A stretch of 64,000 nt of DNA, taken from NCBI GenBank assembly GCA_937893015.1, contig CALBJX010000094.1, positions 104,820 through 168,819 on the forward strand. The letters run 5' to 3'. Source of the DNA: an uncultured Verrucomicrobiales bacterium (GTDB lineage Bacteria; Verrucomicrobiota; Verrucomicrobiia; Verrucomicrobiales; Akkermansiaceae). Position 1 is the first letter of the stretch, and every line of letters starts with the position of its first letter. This document shows positions 44,623 to 53,061 of this stretch, piece by piece. The position numbers were made by a program, and so were the translations under genes. Below the pieces are notes generated by a model. The model worked only from the letters and a program-made list of their open reading frames with translations. It did not search any database and was not told the origin of the DNA.

Positions 44623-45386
44623 GATGGCACTTGAGGCATTTTCGGCGTTTCCTGCTTGCAGGACAGGGCGTGGCACAGGCGCACGATGCCGCCGAAGAGC
44701 AGGGATTGCAGCAGGGAAACGGGGCACCAGAGGAGCGCGAGAAGGGGTGCCATGAGGCTGTTGAACGGTTCACCCGCTTTCAGACCGGAGAGGAATATCG
44801 TGACGCAGAGGATGCCCGCATGCACCAAGGGGAGACCATACCACAGTCGACGTCGCCTCGGACCGAAGGGCAGCAGGAGCAGCAGAGCGGCATCCACGGG
44901 AATCGCGGGACCGAGTAATGTGACCCAGGCGGACAATTCCCAGAGCTTGCGGCGAAAGGTGGGTGGCTCCGCCGGAAGCCGGACGGGGATGAAATCAAAG
45001 GCATCTTCCTCATGTCTCCACCACCCCAATTGAAGATGCCCGTGTTCGAAGCAATCGAGGCGAACATCGTAGGCTTCCTCGAGGTGCGGTCCGGCTTTGT
45101 CCGTCAGGATGATGGGGCGAGGCGTTTGATAGACTCCGTCCTCATCCGTCGGCTCGGCGTGCAGCGTTTGAACAATCTCTCGGCGCGCGGTTTCATCTGC
45201 TTTGCAGAGCCATTGCCTTCCCCCGTCCGGCAAGGCTCGGGAGCTGATGAGTTCCGTTCTGTCGCCCAGCCATACCGTCGCTATATCCGCATCGGTGCCC
45301 AGGAAGGTTGCATGCAGAAAAACGCCGAGCGCCGCGAGATCCGCCAAGAAGAGCAGCACAACAACGAGGTGGTGGAGACGGTTCAT
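44619..45386 (-). CDS. Tandem membrane protein paralog 4, unknown family
   Basis: 255 residues starting MNRLHHLVVVLLFLADLAALG. It has ATVWLGDRTELIS in place of the EPWFG block, RQWLCKADETARREIVQTLHAEP, VDAALLLLLPFGPRRRRLW and VSLLQSLLFGGIVRLCH. Starts 4 nt after the nadK stop, so it is transcribed with nadK. Function unknown; the shared plan suggests a small envelope protein with a ligand- or partner-binding domain outside the membrane. Confidence 0.82.
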   Translation of the reverse strand: MNRLHHLVVVLLFLADLAALGVFLHATFLGTDADIATVWLGDRTELISSRALPDGGRQWLCKADETARREIVQTLHAEPTDEDGVYQTPRPIILTDKAGPHLEEAYDVRLDCFEHGHLQLGWWRHEEDAFDFIPVRLPAEPPTFRRKLWELSAWVTLLGPAIPVDAALLLLLPFGPRRRRLWYGLPLVHAGILCVTIFLSGLKAGEPFNSLMAPLLALLWCPVSLLQSLLFGGIVRLCHALSCKQETPKMPQVPS

Positions 45387-45390
45387 GGTA

Positions 45391-46236
45391 TTACCAGCCG
45401 AGTTTGGCACGGAGACGCGCGGCGTAGTCGTTGCCGGGCAGGGCGAGGAGACGCAGGGGCATGGGGGCTTTGCGGACGGTCAGCGTCTCGTTCAGGGCAA
45501 TGTCGTGCGTGGAGCGGCCGTCCAGCGAGTAGATGATGCGCTCGCCCGCGCGGCCGCGGCGTTCGCTGGGGCGCAGGATGATTTCCGTGTCGTCGGGCAG
45601 GGTGACGGCGCGGTTGGTAAAGCTGTGCGGGCAGATGGGGGTGAGGTTGAGCACCTGCGCCGTCGGCCAGACGAGGGGGCCGCCCGCGGAAAGGGAGTAG
45701 GCGGTGGAGCCCGTGGGAGTGGCGACGAGGATGCCGTCCGCATGGTAGCGGTTGAGCAGCTTGCCGTTCACCTCCACGTCCACGTCAATCATCTTGCCCG
45801 TCTGCGCGCGCATGAGGGCCAGCTCATTGAGCCCGTAGTGGATATGCCCGCTGGGACCCGTGAGGGGATTGCTGCGCTCGGCTTGGAGCATGGAGCGTTC
45901 CTCCGTCTCGTAGTTGCCCGTGGCGAGCGCGCTCACCAGAGCGGGAATTTCCTCGCGACCGCAGGTGGTCAGGAAGCCGAGATGCCCCATGTTGATGCCG
46001 CCGAGGATGGTACCCGTGAGGGCGGCGCGCTTGGCGGCCTCCAGCATGGTGCCGTCGCCGCCGAGGCAGAGCAGCACGGAGGGCAGGGCGGCGGGAGCGG
46101 CCTGTTTGCAGAAATCGGGGATTTCCGCGACGCTCAGCCCCGCTTCGTTGCAGCCCTGCATGAGCACGTCGAGTGCGCGCAGGCACTCGTCGCTGCGATT
46201 GGGGGCCAGAATGCCGATGGAGGCGGGCGTGTTCAC
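45391..46236 (-). CDS. nadK: NAD kinase
   Basis: ATP-dependent phosphorylation of NAD to NADP. 281 residues with the GGDGTMLEAA motif (about 59-68), GINMGHLGFLT, the NE/D motif GLNELAL, and the glycine-rich TPTGSTAYSLSAGG. The open frame extends to a TTG at 46263; GTG at 46236 is preferred because it begins the family sequence (VNTPASIGILAPNRS). Between argB (27 nt) and the membrane paralogs (4 nt). It is unusual for the NADP supply to sit in an operon with arginine synthesis and unknown membrane proteins. Confidence 0.94.
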   Translation of the reverse strand: MNTPASIGILAPNRSDECLRALDVLMQGCNEAGLSVAEIPDFCKQAAPAALPSVLLCLGGDGTMLEAAKRAALTGTILGGINMGHLGFLTTCGREEIPALVSALATGNYETEERSMLQAERSNPLTGPSGHIHYGLNELALMRAQTGKMIDVDVEVNGKLLNRYHADGILVATPTGSTAYSLSAGGPLVWPTAQVLNLTPICPHSFTNRAVTLPDDTEIILRPSERRGRAGERIIYSLDGRSTHDIALNETLTVRKAPMPLRLLALPGNDYAARLRAKLGW

Positions 46237-46263
46237 GGCGGGAAGGGGGGAAAAGGAAAACAA

Positions 46264-47172
46264 TTATCGCTGTTCGCGGACAATCTCCGTGCCGATACCT
46301 TCGGGCGTGAAGATTTCCAGCAGCAGGGTGTGCGGCAGACGACCGTCGATGAAGTGCACCTTGCGGACACCCGCGTTGAGGGCATCCACCGCGCTCTTCA
46401 CCTTGGGAATCATGCCGCCGGAGATGATGCCTTGTTCCATGAGCTCGAAGGCTTCCTTGCGGTTGATGCTCTGGATGATGGTGCTCGGGTCCTTGGGGTC
46501 GGGCATGATGCCGGGCACATCGGAGATGTACACCAGCTTGACGGGCTTCAGCTCGCGGGCGAGGGCGGCGGCGGCGAGGTCGGCGTTCACGTTGAGGGCG
46601 TGGTGGGTGCCGAGCTCGCGGGCAAGGGGGGAGATAACGGGCGTGAGCTGGAGCGAAAGAGCCTCCGTAATGCGCTCCAGCTGGCAGCCGATGACCTGAC
46701 CCACGCGGCCGATGTCCACGGGGTTGCCGTTCTCATCCTTTTCCATGAGCTTCTCTCCCACGAAGACGTTGGTGCCGGGGATGCCGACGGCCTTGCCGCC
46801 GCTGTCGCGCATCATCTGCACGAGCCCGGGGTTGATGCTGCCGCTGAGCGTGCGCTCCACAATGTCGATGGCTTCCTCCGTGGTGACGCGCAGACCGTTC
46901 ACGAAGCGGGCTTCCAGCCCCGCATCCTGCATGGCCTTGGAGATGGCCTTGCCGCCGCCGTGCACGACCACGGGGTTGAGGCCCATCGTCTCCATCACCA
47001 CGATGTCGCGCATCAGGGATTTGACGAGTTCGGGGTTATCCATGGCGGAGCCGCCGAACTTGATGAGGATGGTCTTGTCGCGGTAGGACTGGAGGTAGGG
47101 CAGGGCTTCGATGAGGATGTCGGCCTTTTCGATTTCCTGTTCGGGGCGGTCAACCTTGCGGGTAGCAATCAT
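46264..47172 (-). CDS. argB: Acetylglutamate kinase
   Basis: Phosphorylates N-acetylglutamate, second step of arginine synthesis. 302 residues of the amino-acid kinase fold. Motifs: TILIKFGGSAMD (phosphate-binding Lys), NPVVVHGGGKAISK, and VNADLAAAALA, with VYISDVPGIM and GGMIPKVKSA. The N-terminal helix (about 10-30) is of the kind that mediates hexamer formation and arginine feedback. ATG at 47172 chosen 7 nt after the corA stop; the longer frame runs into corA. Confidence 0.96.
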   Translation of the reverse strand: MIATRKVDRPEQEIEKADILIEALPYLQSYRDKTILIKFGGSAMDNPELVKSLMRDIVVMETMGLNPVVVHGGGKAISKAMQDAGLEARFVNGLRVTTEEAIDIVERTLSGSINPGLVQMMRDSGGKAVGIPGTNVFVGEKLMEKDENGNPVDIGRVGQVIGCQLERITEALSLQLTPVISPLARELGTHHALNVNADLAAAALARELKPVKLVYISDVPGIMPDPKDPSTIIQSINRKEAFELMEQGIISGGMIPKVKSAVDALNAGVRKVHFIDGRLPHTLLLEIFTPEGIGTEIVREQR

Positions 47173-47179
47173 GGCGTTC

Positions 47180-48163
47180 TCAGATATAGCGTTTGAGGCG
47201 GAAGATGACGAGGGGCAGCACGGCGGCAAGCACCATGAGCCCGAGCGCGAGCCAGAAGCCCCACGGCGTGTGCAGGAAGGGCATCCAGTCGTAGTTCATG
47301 CCGTAGATGCTGGCGATGAGCGTGGGCGGCAGGAAGACGACGCTCATAATCGTGAACACCTTCACCGTGTCGTTCTGCTCGATGTTGATGAGCCCGAGCA
47401 CCGCATCCAACATAAAGTTAATCTTGTTGGAGAGGAAGGCGGCGTACTCGGAAAGGGATGTCACGTCTCGGCTGACGGGGCGCAGGGGAACGTAGAGGCT
47501 GTCGTGCGCGCCCGTGCAGGAATCCTCGTTGCCCGCGAAGGTGATGAGGCGCAGGAGGTTGACGAGGGCATCGCGCTGGCGGGTGATGAGGTCACCGACT
47601 CGGCCCAGCTCTTCCAAGGCGTCGCGCAGGTCGTCCGTGTCGGGTTCGTCCTCCTCCTTGCGGCGGCGGGTACCGAAGATTTTCTTGGAGAGGGTATCCA
47701 AATCCGTGCCGAATCGCTCCAGCACGTCGGCCTGGCGGTCCACCAAGGTTTCCAGCAGTCCGATGAAGACGAGGTCGCGGTTCGTGTCCTGCATGCGCAG
47801 CAGCTGGTGGGAGAACACGCGGAAGGAGTAGGAATCCGTGTGGCGGATGGTGATGATGGTGCGCCCCTTGAGAATGAAGGTGATTTCCGCGATGATGGGG
47901 TCGTCCGTCTCCACGCGGGAGAGCACGGAGGTCGTCATGAAGCGCCCGCCGTCCTCGCAGTACAGTCGGGATGTGGCCTCAATTTCGCGCTGCTCATCCT
48001 TGGTGGGCATCTCGATGGCGCAGAGCTGTTCGGCGTAGGCGAGCTCATCCGCATCGGGTGTCAGCAGGTCAATCCAGAAGATATCGCCGCGGCGCGTCTC
48101 CTGTTCCTCCAAGCCCACGGTACGGGCGATACCGTTGTCTGTCTGTGTGTAAATGCGAATCAT
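47180..48163 (-). CDS. corA: CorA-type magnesium/metal-ion transporter
   Basis: 327 residues. Cytoplasmic alpha/beta N-terminal domain, the long stalk helix, and two C-terminal transmembrane helices with the pore motif YGMN (SIYGMNYDWMPF) and a basic C-terminus (FRLKRYI). A charged insert RRRKEEDEPDTDD lies in the stalk region. The pore signature is intact. First gene of the leftward run corA-argB-nadK-paralogs 4 to 1-C_GCAxxG_C_C; its promoter was not identified with confidence. Confidence 0.93.
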   Translation of the reverse strand: MIRIYTQTDNGIARTVGLEEQETRRGDIFWIDLLTPDADELAYAEQLCAIEMPTKDEQREIEATSRLYCEDGGRFMTTSVLSRVETDDPIIAEITFILKGRTIITIRHTDSYSFRVFSHQLLRMQDTNRDLVFIGLLETLVDRQADVLERFGTDLDTLSKKIFGTRRRKEEDEPDTDDLRDALEELGRVGDLITRQRDALVNLLRLITFAGNEDSCTGAHDSLYVPLRPVSRDVTSLSEYAAFLSNKINFMLDAVLGLINIEQNDTVKVFTIMSVVFLPPTLIASIYGMNYDWMPFLHTPWGFWLALGLMVLAAVLPLVIFRLKRYI

Positions 48164-48276
48164 GCTCCTGAACCGGTTGAGAGTGGGAATACGATGACCG
48201 CCGCAGAAATGCGCCGCCGCCGTATTTTCGCCCCAAACGCCGCGAAAAGCAAGCCTATAATGCGCTTCAGAGCAAA

Positions 48277-48308
48277 GAAAAAGCCCGAATGGTGCAAACC
48301 ATTCGGGC
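48277..48308 (-). terminator. Terminator of the FKBP gene
   Basis: On the minus strand GCCCGAATGGT / ACCATTCGGGC (48283-48293 with 48298-48308), GCAA-complement loop, followed by TTTTT. Placed 24 nt after the gene's stop. Confidence 0.92.
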
Positions 48309-48331
48309 GATAAGAGGAGGGAAGAGGGCGC

Positions 48332-49231
48332 TTACTCCGCAGCGGGAGCCTCAGCGGGGGCGGGGGCAGGGTTGCCCGTGCCGTCGTCCACCACGTCGAG
48401 ACCCTGGGCCTGAAGCTGCTGAATCATCTCGGGGGTGAGCTGCATGGGCATCATGCCGCCCTGGGGAGCCTCGTTCTTGGTGATGTCGTGCAGCTTCACC
48501 GTGAAGATGAGCGTGGAGTTGGAGCCGATGGGGCCGGGACCCTGCTCACCATAGGCGAGGTCGGAGGGAATGCAGATTTCCCACTCGGAGCCGATGGGCA
48601 TGGCCTTCAGCGCCTCGGAGAAACCGGGGACGACCTGATTGATGGGCATGGGGATGGGCTGCTCGGCCTTGTCGAAGGTCGTGCCGTCAATCTTCTTGCC
48701 CTCGTAGGTCACGGAAGCAAGGGCATCCGCGCCGTCTTCAGTCTCGCTGTAGGTGCGGCCTTCACCCTTGGTGATGATGCGGTACATGAGGCCGCTCTCC
48801 GTGGTGGTCACGCCGTCCTGCTTGGCAAACTCGGCCTGGAAGGCCTTGCCCTTTTCCAGATTGGCGGCGCCGACGACCTTTTCGCGCTCCTGCACCGTTT
48901 CGACAAAGGCACGCATGCCGGCGGCGATATCTTCCTCGGACATCGTGGGACCCTCGCCCTTCAGACCATCAGCCACGGCCTTGAAGAATACGTCCTTGTC
49001 GAAGTCGTCCGTGCTGAGCGTGGTGATGCCCTGAGAAATCTGCCGGGCAAAGGTGAAACCGGCGTAATAGGAGAAAGCGGTCTTAGCATCCACTGTCGCG
49101 GCGGGGGCGTCCGTCGTCGTCTTTTCCGCGGCGGGAGCAGCGGGAGATGCAGCCTGAGAGAAGCACAGGGGCGCCACGGCGGCAACAGCCACGAGACCCG
49201 CGGCAACCATCATGATATGGGATTTTTTCAT
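48332..49231 (-). CDS. Exported FKBP-type peptidyl-prolyl isomerase (Mip/FkpA-like)
   Basis: Proline isomerase and folding helper expected in the periplasm. 299 residues. Signal peptide (about 1-26); the Ala/Pro-rich linker is followed by an FKBP_N dimerisation-type helical region (about 45-135), an FKBP domain (about 145-255, with TTFDKAEQPIPMPINQVVPGFSEAL... WEICIPSDLAYGEQG... LIFTVKLHDI), and a C-terminal Gln/Met then Ala/Pro tail. Own promoter and terminator. Confidence 0.93.
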   Translation of the reverse strand: MKKSHIMMVAAGLVAVAAVAPLCFSQAASPAAPAAEKTTTDAPAATVDAKTAFSYYAGFTFARQISQGITTLSTDDFDKDVFFKAVADGLKGEGPTMSEEDIAAGMRAFVETVQEREKVVGAANLEKGKAFQAEFAKQDGVTTTESGLMYRIITKGEGRTYSETEDGADALASVTYEGKKIDGTTFDKAEQPIPMPINQVVPGFSEALKAMPIGSEWEICIPSDLAYGEQGPGPIGSNSTLIFTVKLHDITKNEAPQGGMMPMQLTPEMIQQLQAQGLDVVDDGTGNPAPAPAEAPAAE

Positions 49232-49274
49232 ATATCTATCGGGGTTGAGACGCAGCTACCCGCGCCATAGATAC

Positions 49275-49303
49275 ACGCTAGCGCAGCGCGGCGGCAAAGT
49301 CAA
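49275..49303 (-). promoter_or_regulatory. Promoter of the FKBP gene
   Basis: Minus strand TTGACT (49298-49303), 17 bp, TAGCGT (49275-49280). 43 nt to the ATG at 49231, one of the longer leaders here. Confidence 0.6.
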
Positions 49304-49408
49304 GAGCGCAACGTGACAGCGCACCCTGAGAAAAAAGTCAAAATAATGTTGGCTTTCACATGAAAGGAGGGTGCCCGGGCTGACAAATGAGCAGTTTGTC
49401 GAACTGAA

Positions 49409-49601
49409 TGTACGAAGTACGATGTACGATGTACGAAGTTTGAGTTCCGCTCGCTACGCTCGCAAGGGCAAGGACCAAGGACGCAAAGCGTTCATCAATA
49501 GCAGACTTTTCATACGCGCTTTGCGTCCTTGGTTCTTCTTCCCCGCGCGGCAAAGCCGCGCCTCAATTTGACTTCGTACATCGTAAATCGTAAATCGTAC
49601 A
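49409..49601. repeat. Large composite inverted-repeat element with heptanucleotide arrays at both ends
   Basis: Left array TGTACGA, AGTACGA, TGTACGA, TGTACGA (49409-49436); palindrome CGCTCGCTACGCTCGC region; inner arms AGGACCAAGGACGCAAAGCG (49471-49490) and its inverted copy (49517-49536, 19 of 20 matching); hairpin GCGCGGC-AAA-GCCGCGC (49545-49561); right array TCGTACA, TCGTAAA, TCGTAAA, TCGTACA (49574-49601) in inverted orientation. No ORF. Fills most of the 390-bp gap between hrpB and the FKBP gene. AAATGAGCAGTTTGT just to its left (49385-49399) recurs at 63945. Confidence 0.88.
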
Positions 49602-49622
49602 TCCCTACAAATCCCCCTTTGT

Positions 49623-52139
49623 CTATCTCCTGTCGGGTGCTTCGTCGGGCCAGTCGTGGCGGGGGTAGCGGCCGGCGAGGTCCTTTTTCATCTGCGGGTA
49701 GCCGTTGCGCCAGAAGGAGGGCAGGTCGCTCGTGGTTTGGTAGGGGCGCTGGTTGGGCGCGAGGATTTCCACAAGGCATTTTACGCGCCCCTCGGCAATG
49801 GTCGGGGTGTCGGGAACGCCGAAGAGCAGTTGGCACTTGAGGCCGAAGGTGGGCGTGCCGTCCTCGCGGTAGAGGAGTTTCACCTCGCGCCCGTTCGCCA
49901 GTTTGAGGACCTTGGGCGCGTATTTGTTCAGGCATTGCTTCTGCCAGTCGCTCAGCCACTCGCCGAGGATGGGGAGCACGGGGCGGGCGGCGATGTCCTT
50001 GTAGCTCACCGCGCCCTCGCAGAGCATGGTGATGGCGACGAGCCGGTCTTCCTCTCCGAACTCTGGCAGCTCCAGCTCGGGCATGGCGGCGCGCAGACAG
50101 GCGAGACGGTTGATCCATTGCAGCACATGGCCGTCCCAGCCCTCCAGCCGCAGGTTGCCGCGCACCACCTGTTCCGCAAGCAGCGGGGCGGCGTGCTCGT
50201 CGTCGGCGTCTCCCGTCTCCTTTTCGCGGAGCACGAGGTCGCGGTAGAGCGTGCGGTGCATGTTCAGCACGCGCTTGCGGGCGCTGTCGTACACGGCCAC
50301 ATCATCCTCCGTGGCGGGCAGGGCGGCGGCATCGAGAATCGTGCAGCGGGAGAGGCGCGTCTCCACGCCCTTGCCGCCGATTTCCGTGATGTCCGCCGCC
50401 AGAAAGACCTCGGCGTTCTTCGCCACGGAATCTCCCGAGAGCTTACCGCCGCGCCGCTGCGTGAGGCGGGCGGTGGTGTTCGCCGTGCTGTTGCGGACGG
50501 CGACATGCGCGGGGAAGGAGCCGAGTAGGGCGGCGCAGAGAGCCTCGCGCCGGGCGGCGAAGTCCGGCTCCCATGCGCGGTGCAGGATTTGCGCAAAGCT
50601 TTGCGACACCTCGCGGGCGGCGCGGGCGCGGATGCCGAGCTTGGTGCAGGCATCGGGCGCGAACCGCAGGCGGACGGCGGCTTGCACGGCGCGCCACTCG
50701 GCTTGGAAATCGGAAAAATCGCCCTCCTCGCGCAGGGAAGCGCTGAGTCCCGCGGGCAGCGCGATGTCCTCGCCCTGCAGGAGCGCAGCCACGGCGGCAC
50801 ACTCGGCAAGGCAGTCCAGCTCATCCCCCGCCACCATCAGGCGGGCGAGCACGGGCGGCAGCGGGTAGCCCAGCATGCGGCGGCCCGTGGCGGTGAGCCC
50901 GCGCACATCGGCGGCACCGAGGTCGAGCAACATCTGCCACGCACGCTGCGTCTCCGCTTCCGTCGGCGCATCGGGCCAGGGGAAAGAACGAATGTCCGCC
51001 AGCGAGCGGCAGCCCCAGGAAAGCAGGTGCAGGAAGGCGGCGGAGATGTCCGCGCGGTGCACCTCGGGCGCGGGGAAGGGGGCGCGGCGGCGGTGTTCGC
51101 CCTCGCTCCACAGGCGGATGCAGCGACCCTCGCCCAAGCGACCCGCGCGACCCGCACGCTGCTCGGCCTGAGCCTGCGAGATGGGGACGATGTGCAGGGT
51201 GGAGATGCCGCGCTGCGAATCCCAACGCGCTTCGCGGGCGGTGCCGCAGTCCACCACGGCGCGCACGCCCTCGATGGTGAGCGAGGTTTCCGCAATGTTG
51301 GTGGACACGATGATGCGCGGGCGGTCGCCGCATTCCACGGCGGCACTCTGCGCCTCGGGGGAGAGCTGGCCGTGCAGCGGGAACACATCGTAGCCGCGCA
51401 GCTTGCCGTCCGCACGCAGCAGCTCCTCCGTGCGGCGGATTTCGTAGGCACCGGGCAGGAAGACGAGGATGTCGCCATCGGGCTCTTCCGCCAGCTCGCG
51501 CACGGCGGCGGCGCATTGCTCCCACACAGGCGGCGGGTTCACATAGCCGAAGCGGTCGCGCACGGGCACGGGGGCTTTGTAGCGCACGGAGACGGGGTAG
51601 AGCCGCCCCTCCGCGCGCAAGATATGTGCCTGCGGCAGATAGCCCTGCAACTTGTCCAGCTCCAGCGTGGCAGACATGACGACGATACCCAGCTCCGGAC
51701 GCTTACTCTGTTGCAGTTGCAGCACGCGCGCCAGACACAGGTCGCCCGACAGACGGCGTTCGTGGACTTCATCGAACACCACGGCGGCGACCCCCTTCAG
51801 CTCAGGGTCTTCCGTCAGGCGGCGTTCCAGAATGCCGTCCGTCACGAAAAGAATCTTTGTGTTCTCACTGCGGCGGCTGTCGAAGCGCACGGTGTAGCCC
51901 ACCTCCTGACCGAGAGAACAAGGGTATTGTCGCGCCACGAAGCCTGCGAGCAGCCGCGCGGCGAGGCGGCGGGGCTGCACCACGATGATGGTGCCGTGCT
52001 CCGCGCAGCCCGCTTCCTCCAGCATGAGGGGCACGCGGGTGGACTTGCCCGAGCCTGTGGGTGCGCTGAGCAACACGCAGAAGCCCGGCGTGCGCGCGGT
52101 GCTCACCAGCTCGTCGCGTATTCTGTCAATCGGTAACAT
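49623..52139 (-). CDS. hrpB: ATP-dependent helicase HrpB
   Basis: DEAH-family helicase of the HrpA/HrpB group. 838 residues. Walker A APTGSGKST (about 26-34), the DExH box as DEVHERRLSGD, SATLELDKL, and helicase C motifs VSTNIAETSLTIEGV and QAEQRAGRAGR; then the HA2 region and the HrpB-specific C-terminal domain (GREVKLLYREDGTPTFGLKCQLLFG). The biological role of HrpB is poorly defined in general. Starts 17 nt after the DUF1963-like gene and is probably transcribed with it. Confidence 0.95.
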   Translation of the reverse strand: MLPIDRIRDELVSTARTPGFCVLLSAPTGSGKSTRVPLMLEEAGCAEHGTIIVVQPRRLAARLLAGFVARQYPCSLGQEVGYTVRFDSRRSENTKILFVTDGILERRLTEDPELKGVAAVVFDEVHERRLSGDLCLARVLQLQQSKRPELGIVVMSATLELDKLQGYLPQAHILRAEGRLYPVSVRYKAPVPVRDRFGYVNPPPVWEQCAAAVRELAEEPDGDILVFLPGAYEIRRTEELLRADGKLRGYDVFPLHGQLSPEAQSAAVECGDRPRIIVSTNIAETSLTIEGVRAVVDCGTAREARWDSQRGISTLHIVPISQAQAEQRAGRAGRLGEGRCIRLWSEGEHRRRAPFPAPEVHRADISAAFLHLLSWGCRSLADIRSFPWPDAPTEAETQRAWQMLLDLGAADVRGLTATGRRMLGYPLPPVLARLMVAGDELDCLAECAAVAALLQGEDIALPAGLSASLREEGDFSDFQAEWRAVQAAVRLRFAPDACTKLGIRARAAREVSQSFAQILHRAWEPDFAARREALCAALLGSFPAHVAVRNSTANTTARLTQRRGGKLSGDSVAKNAEVFLAADITEIGGKGVETRLSRCTILDAAALPATEDDVAVYDSARKRVLNMHRTLYRDLVLREKETGDADDEHAAPLLAEQVVRGNLRLEGWDGHVLQWINRLACLRAAMPELELPEFGEEDRLVAITMLCEGAVSYKDIAARPVLPILGEWLSDWQKQCLNKYAPKVLKLANGREVKLLYREDGTPTFGLKCQLLFGVPDTPTIAEGRVKCLVEILAPNQRPYQTTSDLPSFWRNGYPQMKKDLAGRYPRHDWPDEAPDRR

Positions 52140-52156
52140 CGGGAACTTTTCTTCTT

Positions 52157-52966
52157 TTAATAGAAGTCCTCATGGACTTGCCACTTGTTTTCCTTTGCGT
52201 TGTAGTAGAAATAATAGCTGCCGCAATCGCCTATATCAAGCCCGGCCTCCGCGTCAGAGTTAATCTGCAACACGAAGGGATAATCGGCCTCCATTTCGGG
52301 GGCTTCTTGGCAATAGGTGGGGTGTCCGCCGAACTTATGGGTTTCAAAGACGGCGTACAAGTCGGCTTTCTCCAGGTCGGCAGAGGAAATCGGGGGAAGT
52401 CTGTAGGGGCCGTAATGCGCATGGCACGCCTGCTTATCGTAACATTCATCCCCGAATTTCTCCTCAAATCGGTCCCATTCGTCTGCTGCCTCGGCGTCAT
52501 CGATTCCACCCCCCGTCGGCATATCATTCTCCACGGAGACAGGGGTGAGCAAGCAGGTTTTCCATTCCGAAGACACCGCATCGCAGGCTTGTAATCCCTC
52601 TAAGCTCGGGTAGCTGCGGACGACGCAGCCCATCATAGGGTCTTCCGCCGGGTCAATATCGTTTTCGAAGGGCGCGTAGATGGTGATGAGCGCCAGCTTG
52701 CGAAGCGGCTCGGGAACAGCGGGCAAATCGGGAACAAAGAGTGTGGCGAGCGGTTCCAGCCGTTTTCCGTCGGCATCCGTGGGCCATTCTTCCCCCGGCA
52801 ATTGCCATGTCACGCGCCCCAGACAGCTCACATAGCCCTTGGGCAGCTCCGTCACCAAGGTGCTGCGCAGAATGACGGCCGGACGACGGAAGGTGCGGCG
52901 GATATCGGCAATCTCTTCCTCTGTCGGCACCGCCCTATCTGACTTTTTGAAAAACCATTTCCACAT
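52157..52966 (-). CDS. DUF1963/YwqG-like protein
   Basis: 269 residues beginning MWKWFFKKSDRAVPTEEE. The C-terminal half matches the DUF1963 pattern: KFGGHPTYCQ, PFVLQINSDAEAGLDIGDCGSYYFYY. No signal peptide; acidic overall. Function of the family is not known. ATG at 52966 is fixed by the promoter 7 nt upstream; the longer frame is a shadow. First gene of a pair with hrpB. Confidence 0.75.
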   Translation of the reverse strand: MWKWFFKKSDRAVPTEEEIADIRRTFRRPAVILRSTLVTELPKGYVSCLGRVTWQLPGEEWPTDADGKRLEPLATLFVPDLPAVPEPLRKLALITIYAPFENDIDPAEDPMMGCVVRSYPSLEGLQACDAVSSEWKTCLLTPVSVENDMPTGGGIDDAEAADEWDRFEEKFGDECYDKQACHAHYGPYRLPPISSADLEKADLYAVFETHKFGGHPTYCQEAPEMEADYPFVLQINSDAEAGLDIGDCGSYYFYYNAKENKWQVHEDFY

Positions 52967-52973
52967 ACGGTGC

Positions 52974-53002
52974 AGACTATCAGAACGCTGCCGATAAGGC
53001 AA
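52974..53002 (-). promoter_or_regulatory. Promoter of DUF1963-hrpB
   Basis: Minus strand TTGCCT (52997-53002), 17 bp, TAGTCT (52974-52979), 7 nt before the ATG at 52966. Predicted leaderless. Confidence 0.65.
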
Positions 53003-53003
53003 G

Positions 53004-53037
53004 CAAAAACGCCCGACGGCGGGAAGCCGTCGGGCGT
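53004..53037 (-). terminator. Terminator of birA
   Basis: ACGCCCGACGGC (53009-53020), 5-nt loop, GCCGTCGGGCGT (53026-53037): a perfect 12-bp stem followed on the minus strand by TTTTT. Confidence 0.93.
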
Positions 53038-53061
53038 ACATAAAAGCGTTGCGGAAGAGAC

